Shown here in pieces: positions 48,482 through 58,826 of a stretch of 64,000 nucleotides of DNA; within the stretch, counting starts at the first letter, position 1; each line of letters begins with the position of its first letter. A program made the translations under genes and the position numbers. Under the pieces are notes generated by a model. That model was not told where the DNA came from and searched no databases. It saw only the letters and a program-made list of their open reading frames with translations. This DNA is from Ornithobacterium rhinotracheale (lineage in GTDB: Bacteria > Bacteroidota > Bacteroidia > Flavobacteriales > Weeksellaceae): NCBI RefSeq assembly GCF_022832975.1, contig NZ_CP094846.1, positions 2,183,501 through 2,247,500 on the forward strand, given 5' to 3'.

Positions 48482-50455
48482 ATGATTAGCAAAGAGAAAA
48501 ATTTAATATTTAGAGGAATTATCGTTTCCGTGGGGCTAGCCATTATATCTCTTGGGGTGGGCTACAAGCTTGCCAATTTACAAATAGACCCAAGCGAAAG
48601 AAAGAAATTCGAAGAGTTTGCTGAAAAAACAAATTTCCGCGAAGCGGTAATCCCTGCTCAAAGAGGAAATTTGTATGCCGCAGACGGAAGCCTCCTAGCT
48701 ACATCTGTGAAAATTTATGACATTGCTATCGATGGCAAGGCAATGCGCCAAAATTTAATCGATACCGAACTTAATGGATTAAGCGATTCCTTACATGTTC
48801 TGTTTGGAAAACCTGCCAACTATTACGCTCAACTTGTACTTAACGCCAAAGCGCAAAACAAACAATATGTAAAATTAGCCAGAGGAATAAATTTTCAACA
48901 ACTTAGAAGGCTAAAAACTTTCCCTATTTTTAACGCTGGACAAATTAAAGGAGGGCTTATCGTAGACGAAAGACTCGTAAGAGAACGCTCAGTAAAAGAC
49001 ATAGGCTCAAGAACGCTTGGTTATGTAAAAGACAGCATCAAAGTAGGACTTGAAGGTGCTTACAATGAGCTTCTTGCAGGCAAAGACGGAAAAAGACTTG
49101 AGCAAAGAATGGGAGGAGGCAATTGGAAGCCCATCAATGTGAGCACTGAAATAAACGCAGAAGAGGGATACGATGTGGTAACCACTATAGACATCCCGCT
49201 ACAGAACGTAGCCTACAACGCTCTATATGATCAACTTACACAATACGAAGCTGAATATGGCTGTATTGTAATTATGGAAGTTAAAACAGGTGAAATCAAA
49301 GCCATCGCAAATTTAACCCGCCTGAAGGATGGAAACTATGCGGACATTCAAAATTTTGCTGTAGGCGAAGCTAGCGAACCAGGCTCTACAATCAAAACTT
49401 TATCTCTGCTCGCAGCACTTAAAGAAGGAGTTGTAGACACCGCCACCACAGTGCAAACGGGAGGAGGAAGAGCCAAACTATATGGGCGTATCATTAGCGA
49501 CTCTCATGGATATGGGACCATCAATGTTCGTCAGGTTTTAGAAAAATCATCTAACATAGGCACAGCTAAGGTGATTACAAAAGCATACCAAGATAAACCT
49601 GAAAAATTCATGAATATCATAACCAAAGAATGGAAAATGGGAGAACCACTTGGCGTGGACATACCAGGGGAAGCTAAACCTTTCTTCCCTGATCCAAACA
49701 AAAAATCTTGGAGCAAACAATCGCTTTCATCTGTTTCATTTGGTTATGAAAGTAAAATTACTCCATTGCAGATACTCACTTTCTACAACGGAATTGCCAA
49801 CAATGGTGTAATGCTAAAACCTTTATTTGTCAAAGAAATTCGCAAAAAAGGCGCATTAATTAAAAAGTTTGAGCCCACCATACGCGTACCAAAAATGGCA
49901 CAGGATTCAACCATTCGAAAAATGCAAAACATGCTCGCCTCCGTAATGAAACGCGGAACAGGTCGCTCATTCAACAATAAAGAGTACCCATCAGCAGGAA
50001 AAACAGGAACTGCACGCGTTGAATACTGGATAAAAAATCAGCCTATACAGTACCGAGCCTCATTTTGTGGCTATTTCCCTGCAGCCGCACCTAAATATTC
50101 TTGCTACGTTATGGTACACAAGCCCTCTCGCAAAAAAGGTTTTTATGGTGGTACCGTTGCGGGGCCCATCTTTAAAGCTATAGCAGACTATGTTTATATA
50201 AACACCCCAAAAACATATTTTGCCGAGAACAAAATACAAAAAGCAAACAGCGAAAATCCACACGGATTTGTACTAAAAAACAACAAAATTCCGAATTTAA
50301 AAGGAAAATTGGCCTACGAAGTAATTCCAGCATTAGAAAACGCAGGACTCAAAGTAAGCTACACAGGCATGGGAAAGGTTGTAAACCAATCACTCCCAGA
50401 AGGGACAATAATTAAAAAAGGAACTCACATTCAATTAGCACTCAGTCATTTATGA
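48482..50455 (+). CDS. ftsI: Septal peptidoglycan transpeptidase (PBP3-type) with PASTA domain
   Basis: 657 residues, one N-terminal membrane helix (about 9-29). A pedestal domain (FREAVIPAQRGNLYAADGSLLA) and a transpeptidase domain follow. Motifs are SxxK in EPGSTIKT (about 305), SxN in EKSSNIG (about 360) and KTG in SAGKTGTAR (about 505). A C-terminal PASTA domain (about 600-657, IPNLKGKLAYEVIPALENAG) is typical of Bacteroidota. It overlaps murE by 4 bases. Confidence 0.95.
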   Translation: MISKEKNLIFRGIIVSVGLAIISLGVGYKLANLQIDPSERKKFEEFAEKTNFREAVIPAQRGNLYAADGSLLATSVKIYDIAIDGKAMRQNLIDTELNGLSDSLHVLFGKPANYYAQLVLNAKAQNKQYVKLARGINFQQLRRLKTFPIFNAGQIKGGLIVDERLVRERSVKDIGSRTLGYVKDSIKVGLEGAYNELLAGKDGKRLEQRMGGGNWKPINVSTEINAEEGYDVVTTIDIPLQNVAYNALYDQLTQYEAEYGCIVIMEVKTGEIKAIANLTRLKDGNYADIQNFAVGEASEPGSTIKTLSLLAALKEGVVDTATTVQTGGGRAKLYGRIISDSHGYGTINVRQVLEKSSNIGTAKVITKAYQDKPEKFMNIITKEWKMGEPLGVDIPGEAKPFFPDPNKKSWSKQSLSSVSFGYESKITPLQILTFYNGIANNGVMLKPLFVKEIRKKGALIKKFEPTIRVPKMAQDSTIRKMQNMLASVMKRGTGRSFNNKEYPSAGKTGTARVEYWIKNQPIQYRASFCGYFPAAAPKYSCYVMVHKPSRKKGFYGGTVAGPIFKAIADYVYINTPKTYFAENKIQKANSENPHGFVLKNNKIPNLKGKLAYEVIPALENAGLKVSYTGMGKVVNQSLPEGTIIKKGTHIQLALSHL

Positions 50456-51912
50456 AATTAGAAAAACTCACATATCAGCTACCAATCATAGCCAGCTTTG
50501 GAGAAATGGCTAAAGATGTGTGTAGCATTCAGTTTGACTCGAGAAAAGTAGAGCCAAACGATGTTTTTGTGGCTATTGTAGGCAGCCTATCAGACGGGCA
50601 CAAATTCATCGACAGCGCTATAGAAAAAGGTGCAAAAACCATATTTTGCCAAGATTTACCCAAAGATTTAAAACCTGAAATCACTTATATTCAAGTCAAA
50701 GACACTTCGATTAGTTTAGGAAAATTGGCGGCTAATTTCTATGATAATCCTTCCGAAAAAATAAAATTAGTAGGCATCACTGGCACCAATGGGAAAACCA
50801 CAACAACCAGCTTGCTATATTCTCTGGGAGAATTACTTGGCTACCCATGCGCTTTGATTTCTACCATAGAAATCAAAATCCATAAAAATAGCATTCCAAG
50901 TGAGCGCACAACACCAGATATTTTAAAAATCAACAAAATTTTGGCACAAGCTGTAGAAGAAGGATGCGAATACGCCTTTATGGAAGTGAGCTCTCATGGT
51001 ATCGACCAACATAGAATTGAAGGGCTAAAGTTCAGCGGAGCGGGATTTACAAACATCACGCATGATCATCTGGATTATCATAAGACTTTTAAAAATTATC
51101 TAGAAGTTAAAAAACGCTTTTTTGATGATTTACCAAAATCTGCTTTTGCCATCACCAATCTCGATGACAAAAACGGAGAAATCATGCTCCAAAATACCAA
51201 GGCTAAAAAAATTGGCTACGCGCTAAAAACAGAAGCTCCATACAAAGCTAAAGTAATTGAAAACCAACTTACGGGAATGCTTCTCACTTTCAATAACAAA
51301 GAAGTTTGGACATCGCTTGTAGGAAATTTCAATGCGTATAATTTATTGCTCGTTTATGCAATTGCTGGAGAACTTGGCTGGAACAAAGATGAAGTTTTGG
51401 TAGGCATAAGCCAACTTAAAAATGTAAACGGAAGATTCCAAACATTTCAATCAAAAGGCAATATTACTATTATCGTAGATTACGCCCACACGCCAGATGC
51501 TCTGGAAAATGTAATCAGTACGATTCAAAAAATTCGTACCAAAAACGAAAAATTGATTTGCGTGGCTGGCTGCGGTGGCGATCGCGATAAAAGCAAAAGA
51601 CCCGAAATGGGCGATGCCGTATCCGAATTGGCAGATTTAGCCATTTTAACCTCAGACAACCCACGAAGCGAAGACCCTGAGGTGATTTTAGCCGAAATGG
51701 AGGCGGGCGTTCAGCCACAAAACTTCAGAAAATATTTAAAAATCACGGATAGAAAAGAAGCTATAAAAACAGCGATTAACATGGCCGAAAGTGGCGACAT
51801 TGTTTTAATTGCAGGCAAGGGTCACGAAAACTATCAAGAAATTAAAGGCGTAAAACATCCTTTTGACGATGTTTTGATTGCAAAAGAATTCACTGAAATT
51901 TTAAATAAATAG
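50452..51912 (+). CDS. murE: UDP-MurNAc-tripeptide ligase
   Basis: 486 residues. P-loop [13 protein letters not shown] near 108, [34 protein letters not shown], and [11 protein letters not shown]; the DNPR motif indicates meso-diaminopimelate as the substrate. Cytosolic step of peptidoglycan precursor synthesis. Eight bases separate it from mraY. Confidence 0.96.
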   Translation: MKLEKLTYQLPIIASFGEMAKDVCSIQFDSRKVEPNDVFVAIVGSLSDGHKFIDSAIEKGAKTIFCQDLPKDLKPEITYIQVKDTSISLGKLAANFYDNPSEKIKLVGITGTNGKTTTTSLLYSLGELLGYPCALISTIEIKIHKNSIPSERTTPDILKINKILAQAVEEGCEYAFMEVSSHGIDQHRIEGLKFSGAGFTNITHDHLDYHKTFKNYLEVKKRFFDDLPKSAFAITNLDDKNGEIMLQNTKAKKIGYALKTEAPYKAKVIENQLTGMLLTFNNKEVWTSLVGNFNAYNLLLVYAIAGELGWNKDEVLVGISQLKNVNGRFQTFQSKGNITIIVDYAHTPDALENVISTIQKIRTKNEKLICVAGCGGDRDKSKRPEMGDAVSELADLAILTSDNPRSEDPEVILAEMEAGVQPQNFRKYLKITDRKEAIKTAINMAESGDIVLIAGKGHENYQEIKGVKHPFDDVLIAKEFTEILNK

Positions 51913-51920
51913 ATGAAATA

Positions 51921-53150
51921 ATGCTTTATTACTTTTTTGAATACATCCACCAATACATTGATGTGCCAGGCATCAACATGATACGCTCTACGACATTTCG
52001 TATGGCGATGTCTGTACTTACCTCTCTATTTATCGCTCTATTTTTTGGTAAAAAAATCATCCATTATTTACGCGTGAAACAATTGGGCGAAACCGTAAGA
52101 GATTTAGGGCTTGTAGGGCAAAAAGAAAAAGAAGGAACTCCAACCATGGGAGGCCTCATCATAATCATTGCCACACTTATCCCAGCCCTTTTGTTTACTA
52201 AACTAAACAATGTTTATATCATTATTCTACTCATCTCTCTTCTATGGATGGGGACTATAGGATTTTTAGACGATTACATCAAAGTATTTAGAAAAAACAA
52301 AGCAGGCTTAGCAGGAAAATTTAAAGTTTTAGGACAAGTGGGGCTCGGTCTCATTGTGGGGTCTATGCTATACTTTAGCCCAGAAGTCACTGTACGCCAA
52401 CAAATACACACACCACAAAGCAATACAAGGCAACTCACAGCCGATGAACTTTTTGGAGAGCCAGAACAATCTAATTTAACCAATATTCCATTTTTCAAGG
52501 ACAATGAATTAAATTATGATTCTCTACTATTTTGGATGGACAAAGAGGATGCTACAAAATTTGGGTGGCTCATTTTTATTCCCGTTGTAATTTTCATCAT
52601 CACAGCCGTGTCTAATGGCTCAAATCTCACGGATGGAATCGATGGCCTTGCAGCAGGAAGCTCCGTTATAATCATGGGCGCTTTAGCCTTATTTGCATGG
52701 GTGTCGGGTAACTTCATTTTTGCTGATTACCTAAATATTTTATACATACCACGAGTAGAAGAGGTTATGGTTTTCTGCGGGGGATTCATTGGCGCATTGA
52801 TAGGATTTTTATGGTACAATACCTACCCTGCCCAAGTATTTATGGGCGACACAGGAAGTTTAACCATTGGAGGGCTCATTGCTGTGATTGCCGTGATCGT
52901 GCGCAAAGAGCTTTTACTGCCCATTTTATGCGGAATTTTCTTAGCCGAAAGCCTTTCAGTTTTGATGCAAGTAAGCTATTTTAAATATACCAAAAAACGA
53001 TTTGGTGCAGGAAAAAGAATTTTCTTGATGTCTCCATTACACCACCATTTCCAAAAATTAGCATATCACGAAAGTAAAATTGTCAATCGATTTTTAATCA
53101 TCGGCTTTATTCTAGCAGTGATTTCAATCATAACTCTAAAAATCAGATAG
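51921..53150 (+). CDS. mraY: Phospho-MurNAc-pentapeptide transferase
   Basis: 409 residues, ten predicted membrane helices. Motifs: [31 protein letters not shown], and [11 protein letters not shown], then HHHFQK. It makes lipid I. The loop after helix four (about 155-200) is longer than in E. coli, as in other Bacteroidota. Confidence 0.96.
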   Translation: MLYYFFEYIHQYIDVPGINMIRSTTFRMAMSVLTSLFIALFFGKKIIHYLRVKQLGETVRDLGLVGQKEKEGTPTMGGLIIIIATLIPALLFTKLNNVYIIILLISLLWMGTIGFLDDYIKVFRKNKAGLAGKFKVLGQVGLGLIVGSMLYFSPEVTVRQQIHTPQSNTRQLTADELFGEPEQSNLTNIPFFKDNELNYDSLLFWMDKEDATKFGWLIFIPVVIFIITAVSNGSNLTDGIDGLAAGSSVIIMGALALFAWVSGNFIFADYLNILYIPRVEEVMVFCGGFIGALIGFLWYNTYPAQVFMGDTGSLTIGGLIAVIAVIVRKELLLPILCGIFLAESLSVLMQVSYFKYTKKRFGAGKRIFLMSPLHHHFQKLAYHESKIVNRFLIIGFILAVISIITLKIR

Positions 53151-53152
53151 CG

Positions 53153-54487
53153 ATGAATGAAAAATTAATCATACTCGGAGGAGGCGAAAGCGGTGTAGGA
53201 GCCGCCCTTTTAGGTAAAGCCAAAGGCTACGATGTTTTCGTGTCTGATGCAGGAAACATTAAGCCTAAATTCCAAGAGAAATTAAAAGATGCTAAAATAG
53301 AATTTGAAAGTGGATCGCACAACGAAGAACGAATTCTTAATGCAGATTTAATCGTCAAAAGCCCTGGCATTCCGCAAAAAGCGCCTTTGATTCAAAAACT
53401 GAGAGCTGCGAATGTAAAAATTGTATCAGAAATCGAATTTGCATCGTGGTTTACTCAAAAACCTATCATCGCAATTACAGGAAGTAATGGCAAAACCACC
53501 ACCACATCGCTGATTGCGCATATGCTTCGAAAAGCAGGTAAAAAAGTAGGATTGGGTGGCAATATAGGTTACAGCTTTGCCGAATTGGTTTTAAACGACA
53601 AAGAGCAGGAACTTTATGTTTTAGAGCTAAGTAGCTTTCAATTGGATGATATAGATAAATTCAAGCCACATGTTGCGATTTTACTAAACATCACACCAGA
53701 TCATTTGGACCAATACGATTACGATATTGACAAATATGGAGAGGCTAAGTTAAGAATTGCTGAAAATCAAACAGAAGAGGATTTCTTCATCTATAATGTA
53801 GATGATCCTAAAACTGTTGAATTACTAAAAAAACATACCATAAAAGCAAAAATGCTGGGATATTCACTTAAAGATGAAAATCAACCAGCTTACGCAGATA
53901 AAGAAAATTTAATACTAACATATCCGGAAACATTTAGAATGAAATTAGAAGAATTAGCATTATTAGGGGAACACAATGTATCCAATTCCTTGGCAAGCGC
54001 ATTAAACGGCAACATCTTGAAACTTAGAAAGAAAATAATTCAAGAGAGCTTAACTGATTTTGACGCAGTGGAGCATCGCTTAGAGCCTGTTTTGAGTGTG
54101 CGTGGCATAGAATTCATAAACGACTCAAAGGCCACCAACATCAACGCCACTTTTTATGCCTTACAAAGTATGAAAAAACCAACTATTTGGATTGTAGGTG
54201 GAAAAGACAAAGGAAACGACTATTCTGAACTCATTCCATTAGTAAAAAAGAAAGTAAAAGCAATTGTATGTTTAGGAGTAGACAATAGCAAAATTGTAGA
54301 ATGCTATCGAGACATTATCCCCAATATTACTGAAACTAAATCAATGGAAGAGGCAGTGAAAACAGCTTACGAGTATGGCGAAAACGGAGACACTGTTCTA
54401 CTCTCTCCTGCTTGCGCTAGCTTTGATTTATTTGACAATTACGAACAAAGAGGAAAATTATTTAAGGCAGAAGTAAAAAAACTATAA
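53153..54487 (+). CDS. murD: UDP-MurNAc-L-alanine:D-glutamate ligase
   Basis: 444 residues. N-terminal GGGESGVGAALL, P-loop [14 protein letters not shown] near 110, NITPDHLDQYD, DSKATN and SPACASFDLFDNYEQRG at the end. It overlaps nothing, but ftsW starts at the next base. Confidence 0.96.
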   Translation: MNEKLIILGGGESGVGAALLGKAKGYDVFVSDAGNIKPKFQEKLKDAKIEFESGSHNEERILNADLIVKSPGIPQKAPLIQKLRAANVKIVSEIEFASWFTQKPIIAITGSNGKTTTTSLIAHMLRKAGKKVGLGGNIGYSFAELVLNDKEQELYVLELSSFQLDDIDKFKPHVAILLNITPDHLDQYDYDIDKYGEAKLRIAENQTEEDFFIYNVDDPKTVELLKKHTIKAKMLGYSLKDENQPAYADKENLILTYPETFRMKLEELALLGEHNVSNSLASALNGNILKLRKKIIQESLTDFDAVEHRLEPVLSVRGIEFINDSKATNINATFYALQSMKKPTIWIVGGKDKGNDYSELIPLVKKKVKAIVCLGVDNSKIVECYRDIIPNITETKSMEEAVKTAYEYGENGDTVLLSPACASFDLFDNYEQRGKLFKAEVKKL

Positions 54488-55684
54488 ATGAATTTTTTTA
54501 AAAAAATATTACTGGGGGACAAATACCTCATCGCCTTTATCATGTTTCTAGCTTTCTTCTCACTATTGCCGGGGCTTTCAGCTAGTTCAAATATTGAGTA
54601 TGCTGCCAAAACAGGGACTGTATGGGGGCAATTTGGGCGTCAACTTTCATTTATGATTGTGGGCATTGTATTCATGTTTGCCATGCAATTGGTAAACTAC
54701 AAAGCCCTGTATCCCATTTCCGTAATATCTTTTGTAGTTATCATTCCCATGCTAGCATATACGCTATCACAGGGAACAGTGATTGATGGAGCTGGAGCCT
54801 CCCGCTGGATTAAGCTTCCAGGAATACCAATCACTATACAAACCTCTACATTTGCAAGTTTAGCCCTTATGATTTTTATCGCTGGATACTTAACAGCTAT
54901 CCGAAACAAAAAAATAACATTTAAGAACATTTGGCTTCCTGCTTTGATCACTCTAGGAATTATTGGACTAATTTTTCCAGCCAACGGTTCTACCGCAATT
55001 ATACTATTTTGTATGGTAATGGTTATTTTATTCATAGGTGGTTTCCCTCTAAAATATTTGATAAGCCTAGGATCTATTATAGTTTTACTAGGAGGGTTAT
55101 TTATTTTTGTAGCACTTAATTATGGCGACGCCATACCAAATAGCCGTGTACACACTTGGAAAAATAGAATTGAAAGATTCAACAATCCATCTGAGAATAG
55201 TCTAGAATCTTGGCAAGAGACCAATGCCAAAGCCGCCATTGTGGAAGGTGGATTTTTTGGAAAAGGCCCAGGAAAAAGTGCCATAAAACACACATTACCT
55301 CAAGCATCATCAGATTTTATTTTTGCGGTAATTGTGGAAGAATATGGATTATTTGGCGGAATTACGGTACTTTTCATCTATATTTCTATACTATTCAGGA
55401 TTGTACTCATCGCCACAAAAATAGAAGACTTCTTCGGCTCCTTATTAGTTTTTGCCGTAGGGCTACCTATTATCTTCCAAGCATTAATCAACACAGGTGT
55501 AGCCGTTGGTTTATTCCCCACCACAGGCCAACCACTACCCATGATAAGCTACGGAGGAACATCGCTGTGGGTAACCTGTATATCATTTGGAATCATCCTA
55601 AGTGTCAGCAGACACATTCCTAAAAAAGAGGAAACAAACGAAAACTTAACTGAATTAAACGACCTGCCCCATGAAACAGTATAA
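54488..55684 (+). CDS. ftsW: Septal peptidoglycan polymerase FtsW
   Basis: 398 residues, about ten membrane helices. SEDS-family features: DGAGASRWIKLPGI, GKGPGKSAIKHTLPQASSDFIFAVIVEE(Y) as the large extracytoplasmic loop, and FPTTGQPLPMISYGG near the end. It works with the PBP encoded upstream. The last 14 bases overlap murG. Confidence 0.95.
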   Translation: MNFFKKILLGDKYLIAFIMFLAFFSLLPGLSASSNIEYAAKTGTVWGQFGRQLSFMIVGIVFMFAMQLVNYKALYPISVISFVVIIPMLAYTLSQGTVIDGAGASRWIKLPGIPITIQTSTFASLALMIFIAGYLTAIRNKKITFKNIWLPALITLGIIGLIFPANGSTAIILFCMVMVILFIGGFPLKYLISLGSIIVLLGGLFIFVALNYGDAIPNSRVHTWKNRIERFNNPSENSLESWQETNAKAAIVEGGFFGKGPGKSAIKHTLPQASSDFIFAVIVEEYGLFGGITVLFIYISILFRIVLIATKIEDFFGSLLVFAVGLPIIFQALINTGVAVGLFPTTGQPLPMISYGGTSLWVTCISFGIILSVSRHIPKKEETNENLTELNDLPHETV

Positions 55685-56774
55685 ATTCATATTAAGTGGA
55701 GGCGGCACAGGCGGGCACATCTACCCAGCCATTGCTATCGCCGATGAAATTAAGCGCAGACTCCCCGATGCGGAGATTCTCTTTGTGGGAGCTAAAGGCA
55801 AAATGGAAATGGAAAAAGTGCCTAAAGCAGGCTACCCCATTGAAGGCTTATGGATTTCTGGATTCCAAAGAAGCAATTTATTGGCCAATTTATCTTTTCC
55901 ATTTAAATTAATAAGCAGCTGGTTTAATGCTAGAAAAATTATCAAAAATTTTAAACCAGACGCTACAATCGGCACCGGCGGTTTTGCTTCTGGCCCCATT
56001 ATGTGGGTGGCAGAACAAAATAAGATTCCCGTGCTAGTGCAAGAGCAAAACTCCTACCCTGGTGTCACCAACAAGATTTTAAAAGACAAAGCTTTTGCTT
56101 TTTGCACAGCTTATACTGGAATGGAAAATTATTTCCCAAAAGAGCGAGTGCATTTTACGGGAAATCCAATTCGTGGAAATTTATTTGAAAATTTACCCGA
56201 AAAAACAGAAGCTAAAAAGGCTTTTGGGCTAAATCCTGAAAAACCCGTAATTTTATCAGTCGGCGGTTCATTGGGTGCACAGACTTTAAACAATGCTTGG
56301 AAAGAAAGTTTAAACACCTTATCAGAAAACGGAATTCAGCTGATTTGGCAAACAGGCAAACCTTCTTTTGATGAGTTAAAGAAATTAGCCCCAAACAATG
56401 AAAACGGAATCCACATTACCGATTTCATTTACAATATGCAACAAGCCTATGCTGCGGCAGACATCATTGTTTCGCGTGCAGGCGCTATGGCAATTTCTGA
56501 ACTTTGTTTAATCGGGAAGCCCACTATTTTAGTGCCCTACCCATTTGCAGCAGAAGATCACCAAACCAAAAATGCGCAAAATTTAGTCAATCACCAAGCG
56601 GCAATCATGATTGAAGATAAAGTCGCCACCGAATCTTTAGTAAAAACCACTATTGATTTGGCTAAAAATACCGAAAAACAACGAATTTTAGGCGAGAACA
56701 TCGCTAAACTTGCCAAGCCTAAAGCGACGCAAGAAATTGTAGATATTTTGTTTAACCATTTAAAAATCGATTAA
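55671..56774 (+). CDS. murG: UDP-GlcNAc:lipid I GlcNAc transferase
   Basis: 367 residues. GGGTGGHIYPAIAIA at the N terminus, VGAKGKMEMEKVP, GTGGFASGPI, VGGSLGAQTLN, and SRAGAMAISELCLIGKP followed by PYPFAAEDHQTKNA. It completes lipid II at the inner face of the membrane. Its stop is followed at once by the murC start. Confidence 0.96.
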   Translation: MKQYKFILSGGGTGGHIYPAIAIADEIKRRLPDAEILFVGAKGKMEMEKVPKAGYPIEGLWISGFQRSNLLANLSFPFKLISSWFNARKIIKNFKPDATIGTGGFASGPIMWVAEQNKIPVLVQEQNSYPGVTNKILKDKAFAFCTAYTGMENYFPKERVHFTGNPIRGNLFENLPEKTEAKKAFGLNPEKPVILSVGGSLGAQTLNNAWKESLNTLSENGIQLIWQTGKPSFDELKKLAPNNENGIHITDFIYNMQQAYAAADIIVSRAGAMAISELCLIGKPTILVPYPFAAEDHQTKNAQNLVNHQAAIMIEDKVATESLVKTTIDLAKNTEKQRILGENIAKLAKPKATQEIVDILFNHLKID

Positions 56775-58112
56775 TTGAATATTAAAGATTTTACATATTA
56801 TTACTTTGTAGGTATCGGAGGAATCGGAATGAGTGCCCTTGCGAGATATTTCAATTTGGCAGACAAAAAGGTATTGGGTTACGACAAAACGCCTACTCCA
56901 CTCACTTATGCGCTTGAAAAAGAAGGCATCAAAGTAAGCTACGAAGACGCTTTAAATGAAGATTTCAAGCATCTCAACGCAGAAAATTGCTTAGTGATTT
57001 TTACACCTGCCATCAAAAATCTGCAAATTCTAGATTTTTTCAAACAAAATAATTTCACAATTCTAAAACGCTCCAAGGTTTTGGGACTGCTAACTCGGCA
57101 AACCAATTGCCTTGCCATCGCAGGTACGCACGGGAAAACTACCACATCTTGTCTCTTAGGGCATTTAATGCATGTGGCAGGAAAACCTTGCACTGCATTT
57201 TTGGGCGGAATTGCAGAAAATTATCAATCCAATATGATTTTAGGTGGCACCGAAATCAACGTGGTAGAAGCCGATGAATTCGACCGCTCTTTTCTCCAAT
57301 TATCGCCAAACTATGCAGCCATCACTTCAATGGATGCCGATCATTTGGATATTTATGGCGAAAAAGAAGAGCTAGAAAAAAGCTTTTTAGAATTTGCAGC
57401 TTTAGTTGAGAACAAAGTTTTTGCTAAAAAAGGGCTAAATGTACCCAACAGCCAATCTTATGGCGTAGAGACCGAAGCAGACTACTCGGCTCAGAACATC
57501 AGAATCGAAGAAAATCATTATTTATTTGATTTATATACACCAAGCCAAACCATCAAAGACATCGTGATGCCGTTGCCTGGCAGACACAACATCGAAAATG
57601 CTGTAGCTGCCATTGCCATTGCTCTTGAAAATGGCGTTTCAGAAGACGACATCAAAAAAGGTTTGGCAAGTTTTAAAGGAGTCAAAAGAAGATTCACACG
57701 ACACACTTGCCCAAACGGCAAAGTGATTATCGACGATTATGCGCATCACCCAATGGAATTGAAAGCAATTATTTCTGCCACACAAAATTTTTATCCCAAT
57801 AAAAAGATTTTAGGCGTGTTCCAACCACACTTATTTAGTAGAACCAAAGACTTCGGTGACGATTTCGCTAAATCGCTTAACGCACTGGAAGAATTGATTT
57901 TACTCGACATTTACCCAGCCAGAGAAGAGCCGATTGAAGGCATCACCTCTGAATGGTTGGCTAAAAAAATGGATAAAAAACCAGAAATTTCATCGTTGTC
58001 TAATGCAATCAAAACCATCAAAAATCGTAATTTTGATGTACTTTTGCTTATGGGCGCGGGAGATATTGCCAATTTATACGAACCATTAAAAGAATTGTAC
58101 AATGAAGCGTAA
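56775..58112 (+). CDS. murC: UDP-MurNAc:L-alanine ligase
   Basis: 445 residues, beginning with a TTG that directly follows the murG stop; no ATG near fits, because the family-specific YYFVGIGGIGMSALA begins at residue 9. P-loop AGTHGKTTTSCL near 115, DEFDRSFL, DDYAHHP and FQPHLFSRT are present. It overlaps ftsQ by 11 bases. The TTG start and zero spacing suggest translation depends on coupling to murG. Confidence 0.95.
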   Translation: MNIKDFTYYYFVGIGGIGMSALARYFNLADKKVLGYDKTPTPLTYALEKEGIKVSYEDALNEDFKHLNAENCLVIFTPAIKNLQILDFFKQNNFTILKRSKVLGLLTRQTNCLAIAGTHGKTTTSCLLGHLMHVAGKPCTAFLGGIAENYQSNMILGGTEINVVEADEFDRSFLQLSPNYAAITSMDADHLDIYGEKEELEKSFLEFAALVENKVFAKKGLNVPNSQSYGVETEADYSAQNIRIEENHYLFDLYTPSQTIKDIVMPLPGRHNIENAVAAIAIALENGVSEDDIKKGLASFKGVKRRFTRHTCPNGKVIIDDYAHHPMELKAIISATQNFYPNKKILGVFQPHLFSRTKDFGDDFAKSLNALEELILLDIYPAREEPIEGITSEWLAKKMDKKPEISSLSNAIKTIKNRNFDVLLLMGAGDIANLYEPLKELYNEA

Positions 58113-58824
58113 ATGGATTTTACTTAAAATACTTTTAGGATTGGTAGTATTAATTTCGTTGCTATCTTTTTCCAATCACCTGTACAAAACTAGAGAGCTG
58201 ATGAAAATAGATGATAAAATCGACTATTCTCAAGGCGTTTATTTCATCAATGGAAAAGTGGTAGAAAACACTTTAAAAAGCACACATCCTGATTATCCTA
58301 AAATGCAAGCACAACGTATTTCGGTAAAAGCGATGGAAGATCGCTTAAACGCTAATCCTTTTGTGAAAAAAGCACAGGTATATTTAGAAAACAATGGTAT
58401 TTTACATACAGAAATTGAGCAAGAAATTCCTGTGGCAAGGGTAAAAAATGGAGGAAAAGAATACTACATCACCGAGGACGCTAATCAAATTCCTATGTGT
58501 AAAGACTTCTCCGCCAAAGTACTAATGATTAATGGCAAAATTTTGCCCACAGAATATAAAAAAATCGTAAATTTAACGCATTTAATCGATGATGATAAAT
58601 TGTTGAAAAACCACATCATAGGAATGGAAAAGCAATCGGAAAATTCCTTTATTTTGTTAGTTGATGATGGAAACTATGTTTTAGACCTCGGCAACCTAGA
58701 AAATCTAGACCGAAAGTTGAGAAATTTCAAGGTTTTTCACCGAGAATTCATTGAAAAAAATGCAGAAATGCCTTATAAAAAATTAAGTTTAAAATATAGT
58801 AACCAAGTAGTCGCAAGTAAATAA
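58102..58824 (+). CDS. ftsQ: Division protein FtsQ
   Basis: 240 residues, one membrane helix (about 6-24, LLKILLGLVVLISLLSFS) and a periplasmic region. A POTRA-like part (about 70-110, RISVKAMEDRLNANPFVKKAQVYLENNGILHTEIEQ) is typical. Two bases before ftsA. Confidence 0.9.
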   Translation: MKRKWILLKILLGLVVLISLLSFSNHLYKTRELMKIDDKIDYSQGVYFINGKVVENTLKSTHPDYPKMQAQRISVKAMEDRLNANPFVKKAQVYLENNGILHTEIEQEIPVARVKNGGKEYYITEDANQIPMCKDFSAKVLMINGKILPTEYKKIVNLTHLIDDDKLLKNHIIGMEKQSENSFILLVDDGNYVLDLGNLENLDRKLRNFKVFHREFIEKNAEMPYKKLSLKYSNQVVASK

Positions 58825-58826
58825 AC

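Noticed and set aside
55210-55623. 137-codon rightward ORF in ftsW
   Set aside because: Out of frame with ftsW, which has all SEDS motifs; composition (His, Arg, Trp) is typical of a shadow.
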